Assembly (NCBI GenBank): GCA_020024615.1
Contig: JAHHTP010000002.1
Span: forward strand, 1 to 64,000
Origin: Oscillospiraceae bacterium
Lineage (GTDB): Bacteria; Bacillota; Clostridia; Oscillospirales; Ruminococcaceae
DNA: 64,000 nucleotides
Reading direction: 5' to 3'
The translations under genes and the position numbers were made by a program. How positions within the stretch are numbered: the stretch's first letter is position 1; each line of letters starts with the position of its first letter. Below the pieces are notes generated by a model, which worked only from the letters and a program-made list of their open reading frames with translations, had not been told where the DNA came from and searched no databases. This document shows, piece after piece, positions 15,501 to 22,865 of this stretch.

Positions 15501-16514
15501 TTACACTTTTTCCTCTGCCAATATAATCTTTTGTCCGCTTTCTGCTGAAAAAAAGACAGCTTCAATCAGAATCCTTAAAAATCCCGCAATTGGCATGGCC
15601 AGTACGGCACCAACAGTGCCAAACAAACGAACCGCAGCAAGCATTACAAAAAGTCCGGCCAATGGATGAACACCAACCGCATCTGCCTGCAATTTCGGTC
15701 CAAGAATTGATTCTTCAATCTGCTGCGCTGCGAATAAAATTAAAACAACCGCAGCCGCCAACCAGATTCCACCTTCAAAATATGATACTGTCACCGGCAG
15801 AATTCCGGCAATTAGCGGCCCAATATATGGAACAAAATCCAGTAGAAACAAAATCACCACATAAAGCAAAATATTTTCAAGACCGAGTAGCAGAAATCCA
15901 ATTCCACAAAACACGGCAGCAAACAATGCCAGCAATAGCCGACTACGAAAATAGCAGCGAATCATCTTTCCCGTTTGCAGCGCAATCTTCTCTACACCTG
16001 CTTGGTGAGAAAGCGGAAACAACCGAAAAATTTTTCGATATTGCTCAGCCGGTTCCAACAGAAGATAGAAGATCGAAATCAATACAACTCCTATCGCTGC
16101 AAATATAGACATCAGATTCTGTGCCGCAGTCGTCAGCTGTGCGATGACAGGCCGAATCCAATCTGCAATACTTTTTATCTGATCGGTTCGCTCAATCCCC
16201 AAAAGCTGTAAAAGCTCGCTCCCCTGCTTCTGATATATCTCCCATTGTGCGACAAACGCCTTCGCTTGAGAAATACACACTGGACATGCAATCAAAATAA
16301 TTCCTGCAAAAACCAGCAACAGAACAAAAAGTGTTGCAATTACTGCCACCGACCGTCGTAATTTCAATTTCTTTTGAATCCAATCGGTCAGCGGACACAG
16401 TAAAAAAGCGAGCAATGCAGCAAGTGCAAACTGACTGCATAAATCTGGAAAGATAATCCACAGCAATATGAGAACAATAGGTACAATCAGAAAAACTTTA
16501 GAAGAATCAGACAT
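15501..16514 (-). CDS. AI-2E family transporter (YtvI-like)
   Basis: A 337-residue membrane protein of the AI-2E family (PF01594). Hydrophobic helices flank a central soluble region, and the conserved FVPYIGPLIAGI and ESILGPKLQADAVGVHPL segments are present. Sporulating Firmicutes have paralogues such as YtvI; family members move small molecules or ions and true autoinducer transport is not implied. ATG 16514 and GTG 16517 are both possible starts; AGGA lies about 10 bases upstream. It is followed closely by the GNAT gene. Confidence 0.88.
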   Translation of the reverse strand: MSDSSKVFLIVPIVLILLWIIFPDLCSQFALAALLAFLLCPLTDWIQKKLKLRRSVAVIATLFVLLLVFAGIILIACPVCISQAKAFVAQWEIYQKQGSELLQLLGIERTDQIKSIADWIRPVIAQLTTAAQNLMSIFAAIGVVLISIFYLLLEPAEQYRKIFRLFPLSHQAGVEKIALQTGKMIRCYFRSRLLLALFAAVFCGIGFLLLGLENILLYVVILFLLDFVPYIGPLIAGILPVTVSYFEGGIWLAAAVVLILFAAQQIEESILGPKLQADAVGVHPLAGLFVMLAAVRLFGTVGAVLAMPIAGFLRILIEAVFFSAESGQKIILAEEKV

Positions 16515-16581
16515 CACATAAAAATCCTGCCATAAAGCGGCACCACAGCGATCTGTGGGAAGGTGTGTTTACGGTTCTTCC

Positions 16582-17316
16582 TTATTCTTCGTCAGGAGTC
16601 TCCCAGTTATGCCATACCTCGGTAACATCATCGTTATCATCCAGATATTCCAGCAAACGCTGCATTTTAACAATACTATCCGGATCGGTCAGCGCAGTAT
16701 AGGTATTCGGAACTTCTTCAACGCCAGCAGACTCAAAAGTATAACCTTTTTCTTCCAGTGCTTCGCGTACAGCAGAACAGTCAGCCGGATCGGTATAAAC
16801 AATAACCACACCATCTTCACTGATTAAATCAGCTGCACCAGCCTCCAGTGCATCTTCCATCAGTTTATCCTCATCAATTTCTTCCGCATCAATGGTAATA
16901 ACACCTTTGGATTCAAACATGAAAGATACACAGCCAGTGGTGCCGAGGTTTCCACCAAATTTATCAAAAATATGTCTGATTTCACCCGCAGTACGGTTGC
17001 GGTTGTCGGTTAAACCTTCTACAATAACAGCAATGCCGTTCGGACCGTATCCTTCGTATTTAACATCCTCATAGTTGGTTTTATCAGCACCGCCTGCTGC
17101 TTTTTTAATAACGCGGTCAATGTTATCATTCGGCATATTTGCCGCTTTTGCTTTTGCGATCAGGTCACGCAGTCTTGGGTTAACGGTCGGATCAGCACCG
17201 CCTGCCTTAACGGCTACGGTAATCTCTTTGCCAATTTTTGTGAAAATTTTTGCTCTTGCCTGGTCAGCAACACCTTTTTTTCTTTTAATAGTACTCCATT
17301 TAGAATGTCCGGACAT
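16582..17316 (-). CDS. yebC: YebC/PmpR family protein
   Basis: The 244-residue product opens with the diagnostic MSGHSKWSTIKRKKGVADQARAKIF region and continues with the family's DNA/RNA-binding three-domain layout, including AVIVEGLTDNRNRTAGEIRHIF. YebC/TACO1 proteins act as transcription regulators or, as shown in several bacteria, help ribosomes through proline-rich stretches. The start at 17316 follows GGGAGG; a longer reading frame upstream is not supported. It stands alone with the unrelated small gene divergent upstream. Confidence 0.95.
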   Translation of the reverse strand: MSGHSKWSTIKRKKGVADQARAKIFTKIGKEITVAVKAGGADPTVNPRLRDLIAKAKAANMPNDNIDRVIKKAAGGADKTNYEDVKYEGYGPNGIAVIVEGLTDNRNRTAGEIRHIFDKFGGNLGTTGCVSFMFESKGVITIDAEEIDEDKLMEDALEAGAADLISEDGVVIVYTDPADCSAVREALEEKGYTFESAGVEEVPNTYTALTDPDSIVKMQRLLEYLDDNDDVTEVWHNWETPDEE

Positions 17317-17442
17317 AATATTTACCTCCCTGAATAATTTCAATTTATCTTGCAATACTACTACTTGAAGGGGCGTCTGGTATCGCTTCTTTCGGGAATC
17401 TTCCCGCATTTTTCATCTTACTGATAGGAAAGGAAGAAAAAC

Positions 17443-17604
17443 ATGAAACAGCAGAACTCTAAAACATCCGCATCCAACACCACCAGTTCTCAGGATAAAC
17501 AGTGCAAAGACACTTCCCGTGCAGTGAAACAGCAGTCTCAGAACAAACAGGGATATTCCTCTGCAAAACAGTCCAAAAAAGACAGCTTTGACAGCCTGTT
17601 CTGA
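17443..17604 (+). CDS. 53-residue Gln/Lys/Ser-rich small protein
   Basis: I do not recognise this protein. It starts MKQQNSKTSASNTTSSQDKQ and ends KKDSFDSLF, with repeated S-K-Q pattern and a single Cys near the middle. It has no hydrophobic segment, so it should be soluble and probably disordered. Support for a real gene: GGAAAGGAAG sits about 7 bases before the ATG, the frame is open with bacterial codon use, and a strong terminator with T-run follows only 24 bases after the stop. It is divergent from yebC. Spore-associated or nucleic acid-binding small proteins have similar composition, but that is only a guess. Confidence 0.65.
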   Translation: MKQQNSKTSASNTTSSQDKQCKDTSRAVKQQSQNKQGYSSAKQSKKDSFDSLF

Positions 17605-17627
17605 TTTTCTCCTTAACGCAAAGATGC

Positions 17628-17665
17628 AGATATGCCATTAAATGGCATATCTGTTTTATTTTTCC
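17628..17665 (+). terminator. Intrinsic terminator after the 53-residue gene
   Basis: AGATATGCCAT and ATGGCATATCT form a perfect stem followed by GTTTTATTTTT. The hairpin lies just past the stop of yitT on the opposite strand, but the minus side has no T-run. Confidence 0.85.
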
Positions 17666-18546
17666 AATGATTCTATAAAACCTTCTCCGTAAATTTCAGC
17701 TGAAGTTGTTACAATAATAAAAGCTTTGGGATCAATTTCCTTAATCTTACGGGTCAGCGTGACATATTCCGTTTGAGAAACCGCAGAAATAATAAACGGT
17801 CGCTTCTCGCCAGTATAAGCACCTTTTCCGTCCACAAGAGTAGCTCCGCGTTCCATACTGCCAGTAATATACTGCGAAATCTCATCACAGTGTTCTGAAA
17901 TAATTAGCATGGTTTTGCTTACATCAAATCCATATATCACCGCATCCATGCAGCGCGCACAGACAAACACATTAATTAACGCATATAGTGCAGCCTCTAA
18001 TGTTCCATAAATTACTGCTGAAGAAGCAATAATGATAAAGTCTACCAGAAGAATGACACTGCCCATCCTTAAATGCGGCATCTTCTGCTGTACGATTTTA
18101 CAGATAATATCAGTACCGCCAGTAGAACCTGCTCGCCACATAATGAGTCCCAGTCCCAATCCGATCAAAACACCACCAAACACACTTGCAAGCAACATAT
18201 TTCCAGTATATTCCGGAATATCTGCCAACACATAATCTGCAAATATGGTAAACAGAACTAGCGAAAGACCGGTTTTCAGCATAAACTCCTTGCCTAGCTT
18301 GAATATTCCTAGAAATACCAGTGGAATGTTTAATACAAAACTTATATTACCAATACTAAAATTCGGAAACAGATAGTTGATCAGAGTAGCAATACCCGAA
18401 ACACCGCCTGGTGCAATATTGTTTGGTGCGGAGAACACGACAACCGAAACTGCGTATAAAAAAGTTCCGATCACTATCATGATGACATCCCAAAGCATCA
18501 CCATTGGTCTGGACATCGGCTTGTCAGTCCCTTTGCGTGTAAACAT
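17656..18546 (-). CDS. yitT: YitT family membrane protein
   Basis: A 296-residue protein with about five to six membrane segments in the first 210 residues (DUF161/YitT) and a C-terminal soluble DUF2179 domain (about 215-296; FIISAVSQTEYVTLTRKIKEIDPKAFIIV). The glycine-rich GSTGGTDIICKIVQ segment is characteristic. Function is not established for the family. GGGAGG lies 7 bases before the ATG. It is the last gene of the obg-mrnC-yitT run. Confidence 0.92.
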   Translation of the reverse strand: MFTRKGTDKPMSRPMVMLWDVIMIVIGTFLYAVSVVVFSAPNNIAPGGVSGIATLINYLFPNFSIGNISFVLNIPLVFLGIFKLGKEFMLKTGLSLVLFTIFADYVLADIPEYTGNMLLASVFGGVLIGLGLGLIMWRAGSTGGTDIICKIVQQKMPHLRMGSVILLVDFIIIASSAVIYGTLEAALYALINVFVCARCMDAVIYGFDVSKTMLIISEHCDEISQYITGSMERGATLVDGKGAYTGEKRPFIISAVSQTEYVTLTRKIKEIDPKAFIIVTTSAEIYGEGFIESLEK

Positions 18547-18567
18547 ATATCTGCCTCCCTATTTTCA

Positions 18568-18963
18568 TTATGGAAAAATCAAAGAAAATAATGCATCAAT
18601 TCGATCAAACTCGCCTTTTAAATAGAGCCAACCAAACAATGCCTCAAAACCGGTTGCACGCCGGTATTCGGTCATATCCGCATTTTTTGGGATACGACCT
18701 GCAACATTTCTGCCGCGCTTGTATACATCAAATTCTTCCTCAGTCAGATGCGGTTCTAAAACCGCCATATCCTCCGATTGCGCATGCGCACAAACCAGAG
18801 AAATGGTCTGCTGATGCAGATTTTTAACATGCAGATTTCCCTGCTCCATCATTTTGCGGCGAACCAACAACTCAAACACGGCATCTCCCATATACGCAAG
18901 CGCAAGGGAGTTATACTGTGAAGCCTCAAGAGGTTTGCCATTCGATAACTTTTCTAAATCCAT
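18568..18963 (-). CDS. mrnC: Mini-ribonuclease III
   Basis: A 131-residue protein made of an RNase III catalytic domain only, without the double-strand RNA-binding domain. The LALAYMGDAVFELLVRRKM segment carries the conserved Asp, and GRNVAGRIPKNADMTEYRRATGFEALFGWLYL covers the second metal-binding region. Mini-III matures 23S rRNA in Bacillota. ATG 18963 is used with GAGG upstream; a TTG at 18966 is the alternative. It begins 12 bases after obg ends and is co-transcribed with it. Confidence 0.95.
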   Translation of the reverse strand: MDLEKLSNGKPLEASQYNSLALAYMGDAVFELLVRRKMMEQGNLHVKNLHQQTISLVCAHAQSEDMAVLEPHLTEEEFDVYKRGRNVAGRIPKNADMTEYRRATGFEALFGWLYLKGEFDRIDALFSLIFP

Positions 18964-18975
18964 CAAGCTGTCCTC

Positions 18976-20247
18976 TTAGTAAACAAATTCAAACTGGAAT
19001 CCGAAAATATCGACGGTATCGCCTTCTTCAATGCCCATCTGTTCCAGCTTGTCAATAATTCCGCTTTCACGCAGCACCCTCTGGAAATACTGCAACGACT
19101 CATAGTCATCCATATTCACGCCGTTCATAACCTGTTCCATAAACGGTGCATCAACATAGAATACAGCATCTGGACCACGTACAATTTCAAATCTGCGGTC
19201 ATTCTTATTGTCCAAAACAACTGGAGCCGGTTCAGCCTCGTATTCAATGATCGGCGGAAGATCTTTCAGTTGATTTGCAATCTCATTGACAAGCGGTCTA
19301 ATATTCTGCGTGGTTGCAGCGGAAATTTCGAAAAAGGGATAACCCTGACCTTCAATATAATCCTTAAACTCCGCAATCTGCTCCTCAGTTGCCAGATCAC
19401 ATTTATTTGCAACTACAATCTGTGGGCGTTCTGCAAGCTGTGCGTTGAAGTTATAAAGTTCACGATTGATGATTTCGAAATCCATTCGCGGATCTCTGCC
19501 TTCCGAACCGGAAACATCAACTACATGAACAATCAAGCGACAGCGGTCAACATGCCGTAAGAAATCATGTCCCAAGCCAACACCATCCGCAGCACCTTCA
19601 ATCAGACCCGGAATATCTGCCATAACAAATGAAGTATCCCGGTCAACTTTTACAACACCCAATACTGGTGTAATGGTGGTAAAATGGTAGTTTGCAATAG
19701 CAGGCTTTGCAGCGGAAACCACTGAAATCAGCGTAGATTTACCAACATTCGGGAATCCAACCAAGCCTACATCAGCCAGCAGCTTTAGTTCCAGATTTAA
19801 AACCAGAGATTCACCCTGCTCACCCGGTTTTGCAAAACGCGGAATTTGACGGGTGGAGGTAGCAAAATGCTGGTTACCTGCACCACCTTTACCGCCCTTT
19901 GCAATCAGGATCGGTTCATCGGTAGAGCAGTCAGCAATCAAACGGCCGGTATCTGCATCGCGTACCAAAGTGCCACGCGGTACTTTGATAATCAAATCTT
20001 CGCCGGACTTACCAGAGCAACGTCTGGCAGCTCCATTTTCGCCGTTAGATGCAGCATATTTTTTTCGGTAGGAGAATTTTTCCAGTGTATTCAAATTCTG
20101 GTCAACTTGAAAATATACACTGCCGCCCCTACCGCCGTCACCGCCATCCGGACCGCCGTTTGCAACATATTTTTCACGATGGAAGGTAACAGCACCATTA
20201 CCGCCGTTACCGGCACGAATATAAACGCGTGCTTTATCAATAAACAT
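18976..20247 (-). CDS. obg: GTPase Obg (CgtA)
   Basis: A 423-residue GTPase involved in 50S subunit assembly, stress response and, in Bacillus, sporulation. It has the glycine-rich Obg fold (1-158; GNGGNGAVTFHREKY), a G domain with P-loop GFPNVGKST, DIPGLIEGA as G3 and NKCD as G4, and a C-terminal OCT domain (about 345-423) typical of Firmicute Obg. GAGGG is 6 bases before the ATG. It follows the L21-Prp-L27 operon, the conserved order in Bacillota. Confidence 0.97.
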   Translation of the reverse strand: MFIDKARVYIRAGNGGNGAVTFHREKYVANGGPDGGDGGRGGSVYFQVDQNLNTLEKFSYRKKYAASNGENGAARRCSGKSGEDLIIKVPRGTLVRDADTGRLIADCSTDEPILIAKGGKGGAGNQHFATSTRQIPRFAKPGEQGESLVLNLELKLLADVGLVGFPNVGKSTLISVVSAAKPAIANYHFTTITPVLGVVKVDRDTSFVMADIPGLIEGAADGVGLGHDFLRHVDRCRLIVHVVDVSGSEGRDPRMDFEIINRELYNFNAQLAERPQIVVANKCDLATEEQIAEFKDYIEGQGYPFFEISAATTQNIRPLVNEIANQLKDLPPIIEYEAEPAPVVLDNKNDRRFEIVRGPDAVFYVDAPFMEQVMNGVNMDDYESLQYFQRVLRESGIIDKLEQMGIEEGDTVDIFGFQFEFVY

Positions 20248-20333
20248 AAAAATCCCTCACTTTCCGGGATCAAAGAAACATATCCTTTTCCGATATATCC
20301 ATACAACGATGTACCGAAAGAGAAAAAACTTAT

Positions 20334-20376
20334 GGAAAAATAAGAAAAGGAGCACACACTTACGCGTACGCTCCTT
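20334..20376 (-). terminator. Intrinsic terminator of the rplU-prp-rpmA operon
   Basis: On the minus strand AAGGAGC pairs with GCTCCTT around a loop with internal GTAC/GTGT pairing, followed by TTCTTATTTTT. It separates rpmA from obg. Confidence 0.75.
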
Positions 20377-20392
20377 GAAAATTTCGGTCGTC

Positions 20393-20674
20393 TTACTGTA
20401 CAGCGTAAACGCTTACTTTCTTACGATCACGACCCAGACGCTCGTACTTAACAACACCATCAATTAAAGCGAACAGAGTGTCATCGGAACCTAAGCCAAC
20501 GTTTTCGCCCGGATGAATGTGGGTACCACGCTGTTTGTACAGGATGTTACCTGCTAAAACTTTCTGACCATCGCCTTTTTTCGCGCCCAAACGTTTGGAC
20601 TCGGAATCACGGCCGTTCTTGGTAGAACCTACACCTTTTTTATGTGCAAAGAACTGGATATTTAACTTTAACAT
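20393..20674 (-). CDS. rpmA: 50S ribosomal protein L27 (with cleaved N-terminal extension)
   Basis: The 93-residue product carries the Firmicute-type extension MLKLNIQFF before AHKKGVGSTKNGRDS. In Staphylococcus the protease Prp cleaves after the Phe-Phe pair so that the mature N-terminus can reach the peptidyl transferase centre. Both the extension and Prp (the gene just upstream) are present, so the same maturation is expected here. It is the last gene of the rplU-prp-rpmA operon. Confidence 0.97.
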   Translation of the reverse strand: MLKLNIQFFAHKKGVGSTKNGRDSESKRLGAKKGDGQKVLAGNILYKQRGTHIHPGENVGLGSDDTLFALIDGVVKYERLGRDRKKVSVYAVQ

Positions 20675-20677
20675 TGT

Positions 20678-20992
20678 TTACACCTCCATGTCTTGTATAC
20701 GAATGTTTTTTGGGAACTGCTCTTGCAGCAGTTCGATCTGCAATCGCATGGATTGCAGGAGCAGTGCGCTTTCAGAAGTTGTTTCTTCCACTTTAAGCTG
20801 CACTTCATTCTCACTGACATTAACCGCCGCACGGATTTGTGCGATCTCCGTAATGCCATTCGCTGTCATATTAACCGCCGTGGTGACCGCCGCACAAACA
20901 ATGTCACTTCCACTGTCTGCATAACCGGCATGTCCACTTACCGAAAATCCGATAAGTTCTTCCCCTCTGCGGAAAAATCGCGCTTTAATCAT
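20678..20992 (-). CDS. prp: Ribosomal-processing cysteine protease Prp
   Basis: A 104-residue protease of the YsxB family that removes the N-terminal extension of L27. The catalytic pair is visible as His21 in SGHAGYADSGSD and Cys33 in IVCAAVT, one residue offset from the His22/Cys34 of the staphylococcal enzyme. It sits four bases after rplU and just before rpmA, the invariant arrangement in organisms that process L27. Confidence 0.96.
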   Translation of the reverse strand: MIKARFFRRGEELIGFSVSGHAGYADSGSDIVCAAVTTAVNMTANGITEIAQIRAAVNVSENEVQLKVEETTSESALLLQSMRLQIELLQEQFPKNIRIQDMEV

Positions 20993-20996
20993 TGCA

Positions 20997-21305
20997 TTAA
21001 GCGTTGATAGCTTCGATCTTTACCTGAGTATACGGCTGTCTGTGACCTTTTTTGCGTGCGGAGCCTTTTTTCGGTTTGTAGGTGAAAACGGTGATTTTTT
21101 TGCCTTTGCCGTTTTTCACTACGGTAGCTTTTACAGAAGCACCTTCAACATACGGAACACCAATTTTGGTTTCTTCGCCGCCAACAGCAACAACTTTGTC
21201 AAATACAACTTCGTCGTTAGCCTCAACTGCTAATTTCTCGATGAATACTACATCGCCTTCGGTTACACGGTACTGTTTGCCACCGGTTTCAATTACTGCG
21301 TACAT
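20997..21305 (-). CDS. rplU: 50S ribosomal protein L21
   Basis: A 102-residue ribosomal protein with the typical MYAVIETGGKQYRV start and the C-terminal KKGHRQPYTQVKIEAI segment that binds 23S rRNA. GGTAGGTG lies about 9 bases upstream. The operon leader (21306-21437) resembles the L21 leader of Bacillota, so the operon is probably controlled by its own product. Confidence 0.97.
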   Translation of the reverse strand: MYAVIETGGKQYRVTEGDVVFIEKLAVEANDEVVFDKVVAVGGEETKIGVPYVEGASVKATVVKNGKGKKITVFTYKPKKGSARKKGHRQPYTQVKIEAINA

Positions 21306-21437
21306 AGGTTAAGCACCTACCTTTATCTTAGTCTCGCTGCGCTTTTAATAATCGGTTCCCGCCGGAATCTACAGATTATCGGGTGGTATCTTTGCTTAAC
21401 GCAAAAAGATACGCTTGCAAGAACCCGGCGCAAGCGG
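21306..21437 (-). promoter_or_regulatory. L21 leader, probable autoregulatory RNA
   Basis: The leader between the promoter and rplU folds into successive hairpins. GCTTGC pairs with GCAAGC, GTATCTTT pairs with AAAGATAC around a GCGTTAAGC loop, and GATAATC pairs with a later AATAATC-complement arm enclosing CCGGCGGGAACCG. Position, size and hairpin series match the Firmicute L21 leader; I did not run a covariance model. Confidence 0.7.
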
Positions 21438-21444
21438 CATATTT

Positions 21445-21473
21445 ATAATATCATAAGAAAGCCGGATTGTCAA
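21445..21473 (-). promoter_or_regulatory. Promoter of rplU-prp-rpmA
   Basis: TTGACA (21468-21473) and TATTAT (21445-21450) are 17 bases apart, with a TG extension before the -10. Confidence 0.85.
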
Positions 21474-21511
21474 GGGATTGCCTTTAAAAACCCTAAAAAT
21501 GAGCAAAAAAA

Positions 21512-21927
21512 AACGGGCGATAAAACACCGCCCATTTGTGCCTTTTTCACAATAATAATCCGAAAATAATCTCGTCTTATTCCTGCAAAAAGCCATGTCC
21601 CCTAATTCAGCATACACACAATGGCATATACCGTTTTCGCTTTGATTTTCCAAAAAGAAAATACTACGAAAATCTGATGGGAACATTCCGATTGGCTTCT
21701 TGCTCGCAACAATGGTTCCTTATGGAAGCTGCCCATCCATGCAATAAAATAAACATTCCGAACCCTGATTTCAAATCACTTCGCGTGATACGAGGGGGGG
21801 TACCATCTGCTTAGCAATCATCATCAGACGGGTGATTCCGCTTTCTGTGAAACAAGTCCAGGTGCGAGGGGGGTGCCCCCTTTCTATATTTCCAGAACAA
21901 CGATAATCTGTTTACTTTATCATGCTC
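21512..21927 (-). ncRNA. Candidate structured non-coding RNA, about 415 nt
   Basis: This stretch has its own near-consensus promoter (21934-21962) and an intrinsic terminator (GGGCGG/CGCCCG plus nine T, 21512-21535), and no ORF with a credible start and ribosome binding site. Local hairpins recur along it: CATGATAA with TTATCGTTG near the 5' end, TTTC-ACA-GAAA, CCGTCTG with CAGATGG, ATCAC-GCGAA-GTGAT enclosed by CCCT/AGGG, ATGGA with TCCAT, and GGAAC with GTTCC. Tracts of six and seven C interrupt it. Hallmarks of RNase P RNA, tmRNA, SRP RNA, T-box or common riboswitches are not seen. It could also be a decayed gene whose promoter survives. Confidence 0.45.
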
Positions 21928-21933
21928 GTTAAT

Positions 21934-21962
21934 ATTATAATACATTTCTATTAAAAAATCAA
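21934..21962 (-). promoter_or_regulatory. Promoter of the 21512-21927 RNA
   Basis: TTGATT (21957-21962) and TATAAT (21934-21939) are 17 bases apart on the minus strand. Confidence 0.7.
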
Positions 21963-22099
21963 CCTGTTTTTCATGGGTTTTTCGAATATTTTTGAAAAAA
22001 TCCCGGCAAAATTCAAAAAAATCTGCGTTTTCCTGTTTCTCGCCTCGATTATAACTAATAAAATGCGCCTTTTCTGATCCAAAACCATATAAATATGCA

Positions 22100-22128
22100 T
22101 TGTTTTTTTTTATAAAATATGATACAAT
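22100..22128 (+). promoter_or_regulatory. Promoter ahead of the MATE remnant
   Basis: TTGTTT (22100-22105) and TACAAT (22123-22128) are 17 bases apart, with a TG extension before the -10. It probably once drove the MATE gene and may now drive degV. Confidence 0.6.
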
Positions 22129-22173
22129 AATGGAGTATGAGAATTGTGCAGAATGAAAGGAGTGCCATAAAAT

Positions 22174-22284
22174 ATGATACAAAACTGCAATATCATTTTT
22201 CTCATGACACATTTTCAGTGCAGGAATATAGTAAACTGCTATGCTGATAGGCTAAGAATAATAAAAGGAAAGGATTCTATATGA
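22174..22284 (+). CDS. 36-residue ORF overlapping the MATE start
   Basis: An open frame beginning MIQNCNIIFLMTHFQ and ending GKDSI. AAAGGAG is about 11 bases upstream of the ATG and the stop TGA overlaps the ATG of the MATE remnant, as in translational coupling. It may be a leader peptide, or the rump of a lost regulator. I see no known family. Confidence 0.3.
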   Translation: MIQNCNIIFLMTHFQCRNIVNCYADRLRIIKGKDSI

Positions 22285-22845
22285 GTTCAGATAAAAAATC
22301 TCTTCTCCAACAAATGAAGGATCTCTTTTCCATACAAGATATGACTGTGGGAAATCCGATGAAAAATCTTCTGCTGTTTTCTATATCCAATGCTCATCCG
22401 AAATCTCGCACAACAACTATATAACACTGTCGATTCCAGTGTCATAGGTGAATGCATCGGTGACAATGCGTAGCTGCAGTTGGCGTTGCTGGTCCGATTG
22501 TCAATTTATTGCTCTGCCTGTTTATTGGCATTTCAGCTGGTGTGGGAATTATGGTATCCCAGCATTTCGATGCCAAACGCAAGGAAGGCTTGTCTAAACC
22601 ATCGGTATCTGTATTACCATGATTCTAATCACTTCTGCTCTTGTTATAACGATTGGTGTCCCGCTGACAAAACCGATGAAGTATCTTTTGAACACACCCC
22701 TGGAAGTATTCGATATGGCATGCATTATCTGATCATCTTCATTTGCCTACCATTTGGCAAGTGGCATACCAAAGGCATTCTAAGCCAATTAGAAAACGAT
22801 CAGCCCTCCTTGGACTGATTTTAATAAACTTATCAAATATTATTA
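22281..22845 (+). pseudogene. MATE family efflux transporter remnant (frameshifted and truncated)
   Basis: Read across frames, the segment gives the N-terminal part of a MATE multidrug/sodium antiporter: DLFSIQDMTVGNPMKNLLLFS, then NLAQQLYNTVDSSVIGECIGDNA, then AAVGVAGPIVNLLLCLFIGISAG, VGIMVSQHFDAKRKEGLSK, TIGICITMILITSALVITIGV, and later KRSALLGLILINLSNII. At least four frame changes are needed (near 22392, 22470, 22600 and 22720), and sequence is missing between the last two blocks. About 185 of the usual 450 codons remain; the C-terminal half is gone. The start (22281) keeps its AAAGGAAAGG ribosome binding site and an upstream promoter. It ends just before the degV ribosome binding site. 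Confidence 0.85.
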
Positions 22846-22865
22846 AAAAGAAAGAGGAATTACTT

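Noticed and set aside
20091..20357. Minus-strand frame of 88 codons over the rpmA-obg gap
   Set aside because: It overlaps the obg start in another frame and the rpmA terminator.
21811..22212. Minus-strand frame of 133 codons
   Set aside because: It begins upstream of the promoter at 21934-21962, has no ribosome binding site, and its residues look like chance coding of structured or AT-rich DNA.
21474..22280. RNase P RNA, tmRNA or SRP RNA in the gap
   Set aside because: The universal sequence blocks of each are missing: no GAGGAAAGTCC-like P RNA core, no tmRNA CCA end, and no SRP GGAAG-GAAGCA loop.
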